From: Taudactylus pleione
Lineage: Eukaryota > Chordata > Amphibia > Anura > Myobatrachidae
Assembly (NCBI GenBank): GCA_031769625.1
Contig: JAUIMM010000170.1
Coordinates: 1,183,001-1,247,000, forward strand
Direction of reading: 5' to 3'
Length of the DNA stretch: 64,000 nucleotides
In this document: in pieces, positions 41,920 to 53,128 of the stretch
Position numbering within the stretch: the stretch's first letter is position 1
How the letters are laid out: every line of letters begins with the position of its first letter
Program-made: the position numbers and the translations under genes
Notes under the pieces: model-generated
Databases searched by the model: none
Told to the model about the DNA's origin: nothing
Seen by the model: only the letters and a program-made list of their open reading frames with translations

Positions 41920-44900
41920 ATGGAGGACCAAACTTTCTCCGATAAAAATAAAATAGAGAAAGATCAAGAACCACTTCCTCCTAGTGCTGAAGCTGCTGCC
42001 ACTAGTCATGACATAGACGATAACATGCCATCAACGTCGTCTGCCAAGGCCGATGCCCAATGTCATAGTAGAGGGCACATACAATCCCAAATGGCAAAGT
42101 TCAGGAAAATGACCTTGAAAAAGACATTTAAATCAGCTGAAGAGAAACGTAAACTTGCCAATATGCCATTTACGACACGGAGTGGCAAGGAACGGCTAAG
42201 GTCGATCCCTAGTATGTTCATGACTAGTGGTTCAGCTTCACATGACGATGGAAGCCCTCCTCCCACTAAAAAAATCAAAAGAGTTAAGCTGGCAAAAGCA
42301 CAGCGAAGAACTGTGCTTTCTAAGAAGATATCACAAATCCCCAAGGAGAGTCCAAGTGTGGTGGTGGTTGCGATGCCTGACCTTCCCAGCACTGGACGGG
42401 AAGAGGTGGCTCTTTCCACCATTTGCATGCCCCCTGCAAGTGCTGAAAGGAGCACCCACAGTCCACTTGCTGATATGCAAATTGAAGATGTCACTGTTGA
42501 AGTACAACAGGATGAGGATACTGGTGTAGCTGGCGCTGAGGAGGAAGTTGGCGAGGAGGATTCTGATGGTGATGTGGTTTGTTTAAATCAGGCTCCGGGG
42601 GAGACAGTTGTTGTCCGTGGGATGAAAAAGCCCATCACGGTCATGCCTGGGCAGAAGACCAAACATTCCACCTCTTTGGTCTGGCAATATTTCTATCCAA
42701 ATCCGGACAACAACTGTCTTGCCATATGTACCATATGTAAAGGTGAAATAAGTAGGGGTAGGGACGTCAACCACCTAGGAACATCCTCCCTTATACGGCA
42801 CCTGCAGCGCGTTCATAAAAAGTTACTGTCAAGTTCAGAAACTTTGGCTAAGACCGTAAGCAGTCCAGGGACACCTAAATCCCGTTGTCCTGTTGTATCC
42901 AAGCGCCTGCAAACCACACCGTCAACTCCCTCCTCGTCAATTTCCTCCTTAGTCAGGATCGGAAGTAGTCCTGCAGGCCATGTCACTGGCATGACTGACT
43001 CTCCTATCCGGGATTCCTCTGGAGGATCCTGCATTGCTACGCCTACTGCTGCCGCTGCTGCTGTTGCTGCTGCTGGGAGTCGTTCATCATCCCAGAGAGG
43101 AAGTAGGAACACCACTACTTTTACTAAACAATTGACCCTCCAACAGTCCTTAGCGAGGAGGATGAAGTACGACAGCAGTCATCCTGAAGCAAAACGTATA
43201 ACTGAGGCCTTGACTGCTATGTTGGTGTTAGACGTGCGTCCGGTATCCGCCATTAGTGCAGTGGGATTTAGACAATTGATGGAGGTAGTGTGTCCCTGGT
43301 TCCAAATCCCGTCTAGATTCCACTTCACTAGGCAGGCGATACCGAGACTGTACAGAAACGTCAGAAAAAGTGTCCTCAGTGTCCTGAAAAATGCCGTTGT
43401 ACACAATGTCCACTTAACCACGGACATGTGGACAAGTGGAACAGGGCAGACTAAGGACTATATGACTGTGACAGCCCACTGGGTAGATGTATCACCTTAC
43501 GCAGCAACAGCAGCAGCGTCACCAGTAGCAGCATCTCAGAAACGCCAGCTCGTTACAAGGCAGGCTACGCTGTGTATCACCGGTTTCAGTAAGAGGCACA
43601 CCGCCGACAACCTCTTAGAGAAACTGAGGGAAATCATCGCCCAGTGGCTTACCCCACTTAGACTCTCCTGGGGATTTGTGATATCTGACAACGCCACCAA
43701 TATTGTGCGGGCATTACATCTGGGCAAATTCCAGCACGTCCCATGTTTTGCTCACACAATAAACTTGGTGGTGCAGAATTTTCTGAAAAGCGACAGGGGC
43801 GTGCAGGAGACGCTTTGGGTGGCCCGAAAAATTTCTGGCCACTTTCGCCATTCAGCGACTGCGTGCCGAAGACTGGAGCGCCAGCAAACACTCTTGAACC
43901 TGCCCCGCCATTACCTGAAGCAAGAGGTTGTGACACGGTGGAACTCAACCCTCTATATGCTTCAGAGGATGGAGGAGCAGCAAAAGGCCATACAAGCCTA
44001 TACATCCACCTATGACATAGGCAAAGGAGGGGGTATGCACCTGACTCAAGCGCAGTGGAGAATGATTTCCGTGTTGTGCAAGGTTCTCCAGCCCTTCGAA
44101 CTTGCCACACGTGAAGTCAGTTCAGACACTGCCAGCTTGAGTCAGGTCATTCCCCTCATCAGGCTTTTGCAGAAGCAGCTGGAGAAAGTGAAGGAGGAGC
44201 TAAGACGGAGCGATTCCGCTCGGCATGTGGGACTTGTGGATGAAGCCCTTCATTCGCTTTGCCAGGATTCCAGGGTGGTCAATCTGTTGAAATCAGACCA
44301 CTACATTTTGGCCACCGTGCTCGATCCTAGGTTTAAAGCCTATGTGGTGTCTCTCTTTCCGGCCGACACAAGCCTGCAGAGGTGCAAAGACCTGCTGGTG
44401 AACACACTGTCAGCTGAAGCGGAACGTGACACGTCAACAGCTCCTTCTTCATTTTCTCCTGCAACTGGGGCTGCCAGGAAAAAACTTAGGTATCCTAAGC
44501 AACCCGCTGGCGGTGATGCAGGACAGGCAGGACCAAGTTTGGACATCTGGTCCGGACTGAAGGACCTGGCAACAATTTCTGACATGTCTACTGTCACTGC
44601 ATATGATACTGTCACCATTGACAGAATGGTGGAGGATTACATCGGTGACAGCATCCAAGTAGGCATGGCAGACAGTCCATACCTGTACTGGCAGGAAAAA
44701 GAGGCAATTTGGAGGCCCCTGTACAAACTGGCTCTATTTTACCTGAGTTGCCCCCCCTCCAGTGTGTACTCCGAAAGAGTGTTTAGTGCAGCCGGGAACC
44801 TTGTCAGCGAAAGGCGTAGGAGGTTGCTTCCACAGAATGTGGAGAAGATGATGTTCATCAAAATGAATTATCAGCTCTTCCAGGGAGACCAGCCTCCAGA

Positions 44901-45033
44901 AGGTACAGAGGGACCTGTGGTGGTGGATTCAAGTGGGGACGAGTTAATACTTTGTGAGGATGAGGATGTACACACTGAAGAGGGTGAGGAATCGGTGGAT
45001 GAGGAGGATGAGGATGACATCTTGCCTCCATAG
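41920..45033 (+). CDS. hAT transposase with BED zinc finger, 1037 residues, intact
   Basis: Single ORF from ATG 41920 to TAG 45031-45033. N-terminal region with a likely nuclear signal (PPTKKIKRVK); BED finger at about 250-302 with Cys270, Cys273, His294 and His299; then the RNase H-like catalytic core with Asp502 (TTDMWTS), Asp590 (ISDNATN) and CFAHTINL (Cys609, His612); TRWNSTLYML follows; and a C-terminal hAT dimerisation region at about 923-985, including the S-E-R-x-F-S motif (SERVFSAAGN) that supplies a candidate third acid. The last 40 residues are acidic. It should bind the element ends and cut and paste it in the nucleus. Longer than most hAT transposases because of extended tails. 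Confidence 0.93.
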   Translation: MEDQTFSDKNKIEKDQEPLPPSAEAAATSHDIDDNMPSTSSAKADAQCHSRGHIQSQMAKFRKMTLKKTFKSAEEKRKLANMPFTTRSGKERLRSIPSMFMTSGSASHDDGSPPPTKKIKRVKLAKAQRRTVLSKKISQIPKESPSVVVVAMPDLPSTGREEVALSTICMPPASAERSTHSPLADMQIEDVTVEVQQDEDTGVAGAEEEVGEEDSDGDVVCLNQAPGETVVVRGMKKPITVMPGQKTKHSTSLVWQYFYPNPDNNCLAICTICKGEISRGRDVNHLGTSSLIRHLQRVHKKLLSSSETLAKTVSSPGTPKSRCPVVSKRLQTTPSTPSSSISSLVRIGSSPAGHVTGMTDSPIRDSSGGSCIATPTAAAAAVAAAGSRSSSQRGSRNTTTFTKQLTLQQSLARRMKYDSSHPEAKRITEALTAMLVLDVRPVSAISAVGFRQLMEVVCPWFQIPSRFHFTRQAIPRLYRNVRKSVLSVLKNAVVHNVHLTTDMWTSGTGQTKDYMTVTAHWVDVSPYAATAAASPVAASQKRQLVTRQATLCITGFSKRHTADNLLEKLREIIAQWLTPLRLSWGFVISDNATNIVRALHLGKFQHVPCFAHTINLVVQNFLKSDRGVQETLWVARKISGHFRHSATACRRLERQQTLLNLPRHYLKQEVVTRWNSTLYMLQRMEEQQKAIQAYTSTYDIGKGGGMHLTQAQWRMISVLCKVLQPFELATREVSSDTASLSQVIPLIRLLQKQLEKVKEELRRSDSARHVGLVDEALHSLCQDSRVVNLLKSDHYILATVLDPRFKAYVVSLFPADTSLQRCKDLLVNTLSAEAERDTSTAPSSFSPATGAARKKLRYPKQPAGGDAGQAGPSLDIWSGLKDLATISDMSTVTAYDTVTIDRMVEDYIGDSIQVGMADSPYLYWQEKEAIWRPLYKLALFYLSCPPSSVYSERVFSAAGNLVSERRRRLLPQNVEKMMFIKMNYQLFQGDQPPEGTEGPVVVDSSGDELILCEDEDVHTEEGEESVDEEDEDDILPP

Positions 45034-45084
45034 AGCCAGTTTGTGCAGGGACACATTAATTGCCAGCTTGTTTTGTGGGGGCCC

Positions 45085-45149
45085 AAACGAACCAATCATT
45101 TCAGCCACAGTTGTGTGGCAGACCCTGGCGCTGAAATGATTGGTTTGTT
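45085..45149 (+). other. hairpin in the 3' end of the hAT transcript
   Basis: aacgaaccaatcatttcagc pairs with gctgaaatgattggtttgtt, giving about a 20-bp stem with one or two mismatches and a 24-base loop, starting 52 bp after the stop codon. It could act in RNA processing or be a subterminal transposase site. The rest to 45668 contains aaaacacaaaacccagaacc-type A/C-rich repeats shared with the non-autonomous element. Confidence 0.5.
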
Positions 45150-45865
45150 AAAGTGTGCATGTCCTGTTTATACAACATAAGGGTGGGTGGGAGGGCCCAA
45201 GGACAATTCCATCTTGCACCTCTTTTTTTTCTTTGCATTATGTACAGTTTGGGGCCTAGTTTTTCAAACTGCCATCCTGTCTGCCACTGCAGTTTCACGC
45301 CTAGATGGGTCACGTGTTTGTGCCGCCCACTCGTGTCGCTTAGCATAGTCATCCAGCTACCTCGGTGCAACGTTTTGGACATAAAAACACTATTGTGAGG
45401 TGTGAGGTGTTCAGAATAGACTGGAAATGAGTGGAAATTAAGGTTATTGAGGTTAATAATAGCATAGGAGCAGAAAAACCTACAAATTCTGTGATTTTAG
45501 CTGTTTTTATGCTTTTTAAAAAAAAAATACAGATCCAAAACACAAAACCCAGAACCCAAAACACGGAAGGGTGGTTTTGGCAAAACCAATCCAGATCCAA
45601 AACACGAAGAAAGATCCAGATCCAAAACCAAAACACAAAACACGAAAAGTGGCCGGTGCACACCCCTAGTCTGTACCTTACATTGGTCTGTTAATTCTTT
45701 TCTTTCTTATTTTCATCACTAGATTCTCTTCCCTTCTTATCCCTGCCCCTATTTTCTACATTTCACACTTTGCTTTCCCTCACTTTCCTGGCTCTATATA
45801 AATAAATAGCAGCACATTATTGTCCCTTTACCTGGCCCTGTCCACCCTCGCTTTTGTCATTAGCC

Positions 45866-47797
45866 ATGCCCCGTCCCCGCCGCTCTGCGCCCCCCCCCTG
45901 CCCGCTTCCTCCAGACTGACCTGAATACTGGCTCACGCCAGCGGCGTGGGGAGGCCCCTACTGCGGACGCGGCGAGTGCTTCTCCAGGCGCCGCTACGGA
46001 GCGGGGCCTGCGCAGGCGTGGAGGAGCAGCCTCCGTCGCGGATGCGGCGGATCCTGTCTCCGGCGCCAATCATGCTGGGCGTCGCGGGGTGGCCCCTGCC
46101 GTGTGTGCGGCGGGTGGTGCCTCCGGCGATGCTGCTATGCATTCGCGGGGTTCAGGCCGGCGCCCGGCTCTGCTGACTCCGGGCGCGGCCGGAGCTCCCG
46201 CGATCACTGCGGCTGGTAGCGGGCGGGAGCGCGCCGCGACACCTACAGGCGGGTGCGCTCTCCCATCCGGCGGCCAGGTCACAGCCTCCGCTAAAAGGCG
46301 GAGGTCCCGGCGGGGCCATAGAGCCCCATCTAGGAGCAGCCAAGGCCATGCTAGTGTCCCCATGGTCCTTCCCGTTCCCCGCTCATGGCGGGGCGCCCGC
46401 CATGTTAGTGAGCGGGGGGCGGGGCTTACCCATTCCAGCCATTCCACATCCAGTCTGTCCCCTGCTCATGTTCCCAGGGCTGGGGCTCAGAATTCTAGTA
46501 CCAGTAATAGGGTGCAATCCCCTGCATCTGTGAGTGTTGCCACCCCTCCCCCTTTTGCTGCGCAGCTAGATCCCTCAGCCATCGCATCTGCTTTGTCAAC
46601 CCTGGCGGCTGTGCTTGCCCCATTTTTGGCAGCTCCGCCGGCAGGCTCGTTGCCTACTCAAACCGTCGCGCCTGCTAACGTCAATCCTGTAGGGGCGCAG
46701 GGGGGGTCAGAGGTAGAGCAGCTGGCGCAAGCATTGAGAGCCATTGCCCCTAGCTTGGCCCAGCATAGCGTGGGCACTAGTGCGCCCTCAGTTCCGATCA
46801 CTCAAGACTCGAGGCGTGGCAGTATGGATGCTAGGTTGCCTGCCGCAGAGGTGGCGGCCGGTGTTTTTCCTTCTTTTTCAGATGACGTGGTCGAAGAAGG
46901 AGAGCTGGTTGACGAGGATGTCGGGGAGGGGCCGTCTGGATTTTCCTCTGATACCATGACATCGGAGGGTTCAGGTGGGTCTTTCTCAGACTCTAGTTCC
47001 TTGACGTCTTCTTTTGCTTCCTCTATATCTAACGCGGACAGCGCGGGCAGAGCGCGCAAGAGAGCAGCTAAATATGCAAAATTGGAGGCAAAGCGTTGCT
47101 CAAGGCGTAAGCATAGCACCCATAAGCGAAAGCCAATAGAGAAGGGTTTAAAAGGTTCTGCAGGGGTACATTGTGACAACACCGCTGTATTGCGAGGTTT
47201 AAGAGTGACTTGCCGCAGTAAGATCCGCAAAGGTGACTATGTGGATATTTTTGCACTTACGGAAAAAGCTAAGAAGGCGTTTAAGGCAGCTAGGGCAAAG
47301 GGTGGTATAGGTTTGGAAGCTTTCAAATCTTACAATAATTGGTTGGCCGGTTTTTGCATTTTTTCGGCTTGTTATTTGGAGACGCGCCCAGAGGAGCACC
47401 TGAACGTCATTAGGTACCTCCATTTAGTTCATAGCATGCAGTTGTCCTCCAGGGGCATGGCTTGGCGAGCGTACGACAAGCCAAGCAGGACGGCAGACGG
47501 GTGATGGATCTAGGCTGGAAGGACGTAGAGGTTTGGCTCGAGGTCACGCAGCCTTTGCGTCCTGCGTTTGAAGCATACAACGTGAATAAATCAGCTAGTT
47601 CAGGTCGTCAGGGCCAGCAGCAGGCGACCGGTGGAAAATGTTTCGCTTTTAATAATTCCACTTGTACGCAGGGTCGAAAATGTCGTTTTCGTCACCTCTG
47701 CTTGCGATGTAGTGGCAGCCACCCAGTTGCCAAGTGCTTCAAGGCGGGTGCTCAGCAACAGCCTGCTCAGCCGCCAAAAGGCACTGGTTCTAAGTAA
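45866..47797 (+). pseudogene. gag: Ngaro family 1 gag-like ORF, broken twice (unit 2)
   Basis: ATG 45866 gives the same start as unit 1. A C-run has nine C where unit 1 has eight, which shifts the frame early. The main frame 46089-47504 includes about 158 bp (46081-46236) that unit 1 lacks. Near 47477 a change from agaattccgtca to gc shifts the frame again, so the finger region (47641-47740) continues in the frame ending 47797. The same CCCH-like finger and knuckle are present. Confidence 0.75.
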
Positions 47798-47825
47798 AGC
47801 TTCATCCCCCGTCTGCGTCGCCGCA

Positions 47826-49400
47826 ATGGCAAAATGGTTGCGTTGGTACCCTGTTCTCCGGGACGCGGAATTTTTGTTAAAAGGTTTCAGCTTTGGTTTC
47901 CAGTTACCTATTTGCAGAGAGGTTGACACAGGTTCGCCTAGGAATTTGAAATCTGTGTTCGAATTGCCTCACATTCTTAGGGAGAAAGTGGCTAGCGAGG
48001 TTACCTTAGGACGCATGGCAGGGCCTTTTGCAGAACCTCCCATAAGGGATCTTGTGATTTCCCCGGTGGGAGTAGTCCCCAAGAAGATTCCAGGAAAGTA
48101 CAGGCTTATTCAACATCTGTCTTATCCGCCAGGCTCATCAGTAAATGATGCCATACCAGTTGAGGTTTCCTCGGTGGTGTACCAGTCGTTTGACGATCCT
48201 TTGAACGTAGTTAGGTTTTATGGTCCAGGCGCGCTGATGGCTAAGATAGATGTTGAATCGGCTTTTCGTCTGCTTCCCTTACACCCAGAGTCATTCCGGT
48301 TTATGGGCTTTCGCTTGGACGGCGAATATTACATAGACAAGTGCTTGCCTATGGGATGTTCGGTGTCATGCGCATATTTTGAGCGATTTAGCACCTTCTT
48401 GCACTGGTGCGTGGAATTTTCTTGCGGAGGTCATGGGTTAGCCCACTATCTCGACGATTTCTTGTGTGTCGGCCCTTCTGGTTCAGATAGATGTAGTTTT
48501 TTTTTGTTTTCTTTGCAAGCGCTGTTTTTTCATTTTGGAGTCCCAGTTGCTGCGGACAAAACTGAGGGCCCTGTCTCTTGCTTGTCATTCCTGGGTATCG
48601 AGATCGATACCTCGGCGGGCGCCTGTCGCCTTCCCCTCGATAAGGTTCACAAATTGCGTAATGCTATAGAAGAGTGCACGGCTTCCAATAAAATTACCCT
48701 GCAGCAGGCGTAATCTCTCCTGGGCCTGTTGAACTTTGCCTGTAGGGTCATTCCTATGGGCAGAGTTTTTTCGCGCAAGCTAGAAAGGGCCACGGCTAGA
48801 GTCACTAAGCCAAGACATTTACTCCGTTTGTCCTCAGAGATTAAGCGGGACCTCTCTGTCTGGGTCTCGTTTCTGCAGGATTTTAATGGTGTCCGGCTGT
48901 GGTTGCCTCCACCCGCGGACAATTTGCAGCTGCAGCTGTTCACCGATGCGGCAGGCGCCACGGGATTCGGTTGCTACCTTGATGGTTCCTGGTGCGTTGG
49001 TCATTGGCCAGAGGAATGGGAAGGAAGGGGTTTGACCAGGGACTTGCTCCTTCTCGAACTTTTTCCCATAATGGTTTCCTTAGAAATCTGGAGTGAACGC
49101 TTGCGCAATCGCAGCATCGTGATCAGGTGTGACAACCTGGGCGTGGTGCACGTGATTAATCGTCAACGCGCGTCTTCCCTGCTGGTTTTGAGTTTGCTTG
49201 CGCAGCTGGTGCTGACATGTTTGCGTTTTAACATCATGTTTAAAGCAAGACACGTGCCGGGGGTAGAGAATGGGATAGCTGATGCGTTATCACGTTTTCA
49301 GTGGGCTAGATTCCGATCTTTGGCCCCTGGTGCTGACGTTGATGCTGTGCTTTGCCCCTCTTATGTTTGGCAGGTGATCGAGCCGGCATGGAGGGCTTAG
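47826..49400 (+). pseudogene. pol: Ngaro family 1 RT - RNase H with a nonsense codon (unit 2)
   Basis: Same protein as 9890-11464, with YLDDF and RNase H motifs, but CAA to TAA at 48711-48713 (CAG GCG TAA) ends RT after the palm and thumb region. The RNase H part continues open to 49400. Other changes include the poly-T expansion near 48497. Confidence 0.8.
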
Positions 49401-50266
49401 CAGAGCAGTCTCTAGCCCCCTCCACTTTGCGAGCTTATCGTCAGGCTTGGCATGAATGGGAAGACTATTCCCGTAGCAGCAGGCAGGCAGGTAAGGGTCA
49501 GCATCGTGCGATGCTTTCTTTTATTTGGAGTCTCCGTTTGGGGGGTAGATCCAGGGCTTCTGTGGCGCGCTCCTTGGCAGGCATTGCATTTTATGTTAAA
49601 TTAAAGGGACAACCTGACTTTACTAAAAGCTTTCTGATTGCGAAGGCTTTAAAGGGTTGGGCGCGGGTCTCTCGGCCAGTTGCTGACCGTAGGAAACCTG
49701 TGGATGCCCATTTGCTTCCGGCAGTGCTGAGGGCAGTCCCCGAAGTGGCGTTTACTGAGTACGAGGCGATCCTGATCCAACTGGCGTTTTCGGTGGCTTT
49801 TCACGGCGCATTGCGCGTATCGGAGTTGGTGGCATCTTCCAAACGGGTTGATGCCACCATGCTCTGCTCGGATATCTCGGTCACTCATCGAGCTTTGCTT
49901 TGTAGGATACGGCAGTCAAAGACCGACCAGACTGGTAGGGGTAGGTGGTTCTCGTTGAGTCCGTCTAAGGACGAACGGATCTGCCCTGTGGCGTTAGCGA
50001 TGCGTTACGCATTGTTACGCCCGGATGTACCTGGTTCATGGCTTATGCACTTGGACAGGACTCCGCTTACCAAATACCAGTTTGGTTGGTTTCTGAAGCG
50101 GTGTGTATCGGGTTTAGGCCTCTCACCTCAGGATTTTGGTACGCACTCATTTAGGATCGGCGCCGCAACTTCGGCAGCTGCTGCGGGTTTCTCACCGTCG
50201 GAAATTAAGTCACTGGGATGTTGGAAATCGGATAGTTATAAAAGTTACATCCGACCTACTCATTAA
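49388..50266 (+). CDS. Ngaro family 1 tyrosine recombinase (unit 2)
   Basis: Open frame from 49352 with first ATG 49388. One codon longer than unit 1 (extra ACC near 49856) and one R to Q change (RRSKTDQ to RQSKTDQ) beside the catalytic Lys. H-x-x-R and terminal Tyr regions are intact. The donor gcag|gtaagg is kept at 49490/49491. Confidence 0.83.
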   Translation: MEGLAEQSLAPSTLRAYRQAWHEWEDYSRSSRQAGKGQHRAMLSFIWSLRLGGRSRASVARSLAGIAFYVKLKGQPDFTKSFLIAKALKGWARVSRPVADRRKPVDAHLLPAVLRAVPEVAFTEYEAILIQLAFSVAFHGALRVSELVASSKRVDATMLCSDISVTHRALLCRIRQSKTDQTGRGRWFSLSPSKDERICPVALAMRYALLRPDVPGSWLMHLDRTPLTKYQFGWFLKRCVSGLGLSPQDFGTHSFRIGAATSAAAAGFSPSEIKSLGCWKSDSYKSYIRPTH

Positions 50267-50763
50267 GATTGTTTGGAACCATAGGGCAATGTAATATTTT
50301 CAATGTTATGTTTTATTGCTTGCCTGGTTTTCTTGTTTTTGTCTCAAGTTCCGTCTCGTCTTCTCTCGTCTGTTACCCCTGTCTACCCTACTCGGGATTA
50401 GCTACTCGCCATTGCTGGCAATGGGAGTCTTGAGGGATTTTACAATTTTTGCCTGATCTGACGGATTCAATTCGGCTAATTTCAAAACATTTAATTAGGT
50501 CATAGTCCATCCCTCAGCAGGTTTTTATTTTACCTCTTGCCGAGTTCACATGTTTTTTCCCAATTTCCCCCCACCCATTCTTCCCCTTTGTGTCTTTTTG
50601 TTTGTCCTAGCCACTTTAAATAGTAAAGTTGGCAACCAATAGAAACTTTTTCTTTTGGCAGATACTCACTTATTGTTCTTTCAGATCCCACTAATACACC
50701 ATAAAATTTTATTGTTTTATTACAACTACTAATTTGGTATTTACTGCTTTTCTCCATTTTTAG

Positions 50764-51329
50764 GTTTGCTCTTTGACACGCAGGACATTTGGGTTATAGG
50801 CCATTCTTATATTTTCTGGGCCGCTAGCTTTATGAGTTCAGATCATGCTCCACTTTGTGAACATTCTGCTAGGATCCGTTGGATAGGTTTCAGGGGTATG
50901 AGATGGCATTCCTTTTGTCCTAGACTGTTAGAGTACGCAAAAAATTTTGGCAGGCCACGTATTTTGGTGACCCATTTAGGAGGCAACGACTTAGGACAGA
51001 GGTCCTCTTTAGCATTGCGACTTGATATAATTAACGATTTGGCGAGGGTGCTATCGGCCTGGCCCTCGTGTACATTACTTTGGTCTTGCATTGTACCTCG
51101 ACAGGTCTGGCGTGGGGTTAGGAGTTTTCCCGCTATAGATGAGGCTAGGAAGAAGCTTAACTTTGCAGTAGCCAAATTCGTGATGGCCAATGATGGCCGT
51201 GTCATTTACCATAAGGGCATTCAATTTCGTTTTAGTCATTTATATAGGGCTGACGGAGTTCATTTGACAGAAGAAGGTGTGTCATTATTTCTTGTGGATC
51301 TTTTTAGGGTGTTGGCGTTATTGGGGTAG
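50764..51329 (+). CDS. SGNH/GDSL-like hydrolase region of Ngaro family 1 (unit 2)
   Basis: Identical protein to 12825-13390, with the same acceptor ctccatttttag before it and no initiating ATG. It stays open although gag and RT of this copy are dead, but the copy is too young for this to show selection. Confidence 0.72.
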
Positions 51330-51378
51330 TCCTTGGTATGGTGGCGGTGCGGCGGTTCTTCTAAGCAGAACCTTGCTG

Positions 51379-51817
51379 TGGCGGGAAAGAACGGCAGTTC
51401 ACCAGTCCGGGTGCAATTATGAGTTAAGGGCGTTCCCTTCGTTGACTGGTAGTTGGCTGTACCAACCTAACGGGGGGCAGTATCATCACCTAAACGGGTG
51501 GGTAGTCAAGTTAGAGGGTGAGCGTTACCTTTTGTGTTTGACATGGTTTACATGGTTATGTGTATGCACTCTGGGCGATCTACGCCTGCTATGTCTTTTG
51601 TTGTTTGTGTGTGGGCATAGCAGATCTGGCTGATTTCTGGCCATCCTTTCTTTGCCACCATACATCCTTAATTAATTTAAGAATTAATAAATAATATTAA
51701 TTTCTCCAATAAATCGCCATCAAGTTATCTGCCAAATCCACGTCTCAGTGTCTTTATTTTATGTAGTATGATAAGTGGTTTGCACACATGACAACACCTC
51801 ATCCGATAGAAGGTTTA
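51379..51817 (+). repeat. single Ngaro B repeat (unit 2)
   Basis: One B copy only, followed by the right flank tgtgtgtgctaatag. It shares agagggtgagcg and aaatcgccatc with unit 1 B1 but gatctacgcctgc with B2, compatible with a B1/B2 recombinant. Confidence 0.85.
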
Positions 51818-51879
51818 TGTGTGTGCTAATAGTATAGGAACTATACCCTGTAATGATCACCTATATTTATGGGGTATTG

Positions 51880-52051
51880 GGGGAGATGTACTAAGCTCAG
51901 AAAAGTGATAAACTGCAGAGTGATAACCACCAGCCACTCAGCTCCCAACTGTCATGTTACAGGCTGTGTTTGAAAATGATAGTTGGGAGCTGATTGGCTG
52001 ATCGTCATCACTCTCCAGTTTATCATTTTTCAGAGCTTAGTACATCTGGCC
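51880..52051. mobile_element. palindromic MITE (unit 2)
   Basis: Copy of 14615-14786 with the same inverted ends. Confidence 0.7.
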
Positions 52052-52337
52052 CATTGATTGAAAAGATTGACATAAAAATTAAACATTGCCTTTTGAGAGC
52101 TCAGTGCGTGTCCTGGGAGGCTGGGGCAACATTGCCAGCCCCCTACCCAAAATTTACTATGGTGCTTGGCAATGCCTGATCCACTTTACAGCATGCAGAC
52201 ATGTGACATTGGGACAAAATAAGCCCGCCTCCATCTACAGAGCTCCACCCACTTGGTTAAAAAATTGCTCCTCTCTGGGTGTGTGAATTGTGGGAGGTGG
52301 GAAGTCTGCTATTCTGCCCCTGCGTACCCCTAACTTA

Positions 52338-53128
52338 GGGCCATAATCAATTAGGTGCAAAAAATCTGGGCTTTTCGCATGCCGGACTTTTCGCACCACA
52401 TCGGAGGTTTAACAGGGATAAAGTATCATGTGTGTGCCCAGCAGAAAGGTAAGTGGCAAAAAGTCCGGTGAATTTTCGGGAATTCATCCTGGCATCCCCC
52501 TAAAGATGTCCTGACACGGGGGATCACTATGGGTACCCGCGATTTTGCCTGCTGAAGGTATTTGGAGTTGTTTAATAGCCGCGGCAGGTGCATAAATGTG
52601 CCTATGAAGAACTAGTGAAGAATAACACTTAGCTTTTTTTTTTGCTAAAAATAACTATGCCCATCAAATTTGGGGTACAAGAAAATGGGTGTAAGCATAT
52701 TTTTAAATCCCTAAAGTTATTTTTTTTAATTCTTCAAAAATGGACCTGCCGCTACCAGCCTCATTCTTGAAAACACCTGCCGCATACTTGCGAACCCCCC
52801 CGGGATCAATTTCGCTAGTTTAGAAGTTTGTCCCCCAAATTAATTTTTTTTACCCCACAATTACAGTACCTTTTTTGGGGTATCCTGAGGACTTTTTTTA
52901 ATTTTTTTTACACAGAATACTTTTATGGGACTCTCCCAGGGGTGCAGGCTATTTTTTTTAAGGCTGCACCCCTAAACCCCAATTCTTCACTTTTTTCCAC
53001 CATGTATTACATGGAGAAAAGTTATCCCCATTTTTTAACTATGCGAAAAGTCTTTAAAAATTAATACGGGGATAATTGAAACAGGCAAAAATGTCATCAT
53101 CCGTCTCTTCCTCAAATTAAATATGGCC
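52338..53128. mobile_element. putative non-autonomous DNA transposon (unit 2)
   Basis: Copy of 15073-15864; small indels only. Confidence 0.45.

Larger units (their letters stand above)
38478..45668 (+). mobile_element. autonomous hAT transposon, 7191 bp, with perfect 8-bp target duplication
   Basis: Starts taggggtgagcgggttcgg and ends ggtgcacaccccta, short inverted termini (TAGGGGTG-type). It is flanked by gtctgtac at 38470-38477 and 45669-45676, while unit 1 keeps one copy of the octamer at 7878-7885. Content: TATA-bearing promoter (38638), GT-rich leader with duplicated words, 18-copy 160-bp array, a single uninterrupted transposase ORF, and a 3' hairpin. Intact ends, a perfect duplication and an open ORF suggest a recent and perhaps still active insertion. 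Confidence 0.92.
38268..51817 (+). mobile_element. Ngaro family 1, unit 2 copy, split by a hAT insertion and lacking A2-B2
   Basis: It occupies the same site as 7676-14552, with A1 at 38268-38441, hAT insertion at 38478-45668, then gag, RT, recombinase, SGNH and a single B repeat (51379-51817) followed directly by the right flank. The A2-B2 block is absent, as expected from recombination between B1 and B2. It carries several inactivating changes: an extra C in gag, a 10-bp net deletion in gag and a stop in RT. Recombinase and SGNH frames remain open. Confidence 0.85.

Noticed and set aside
38818..41974. Eighteen minus-strand frames of about 70 codons in the 160-bp array
   Set aside because: They repeat the same translation once per repeat unit and follow the period exactly; no splice sites or start context. 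They are shadows of the tandem repeat.
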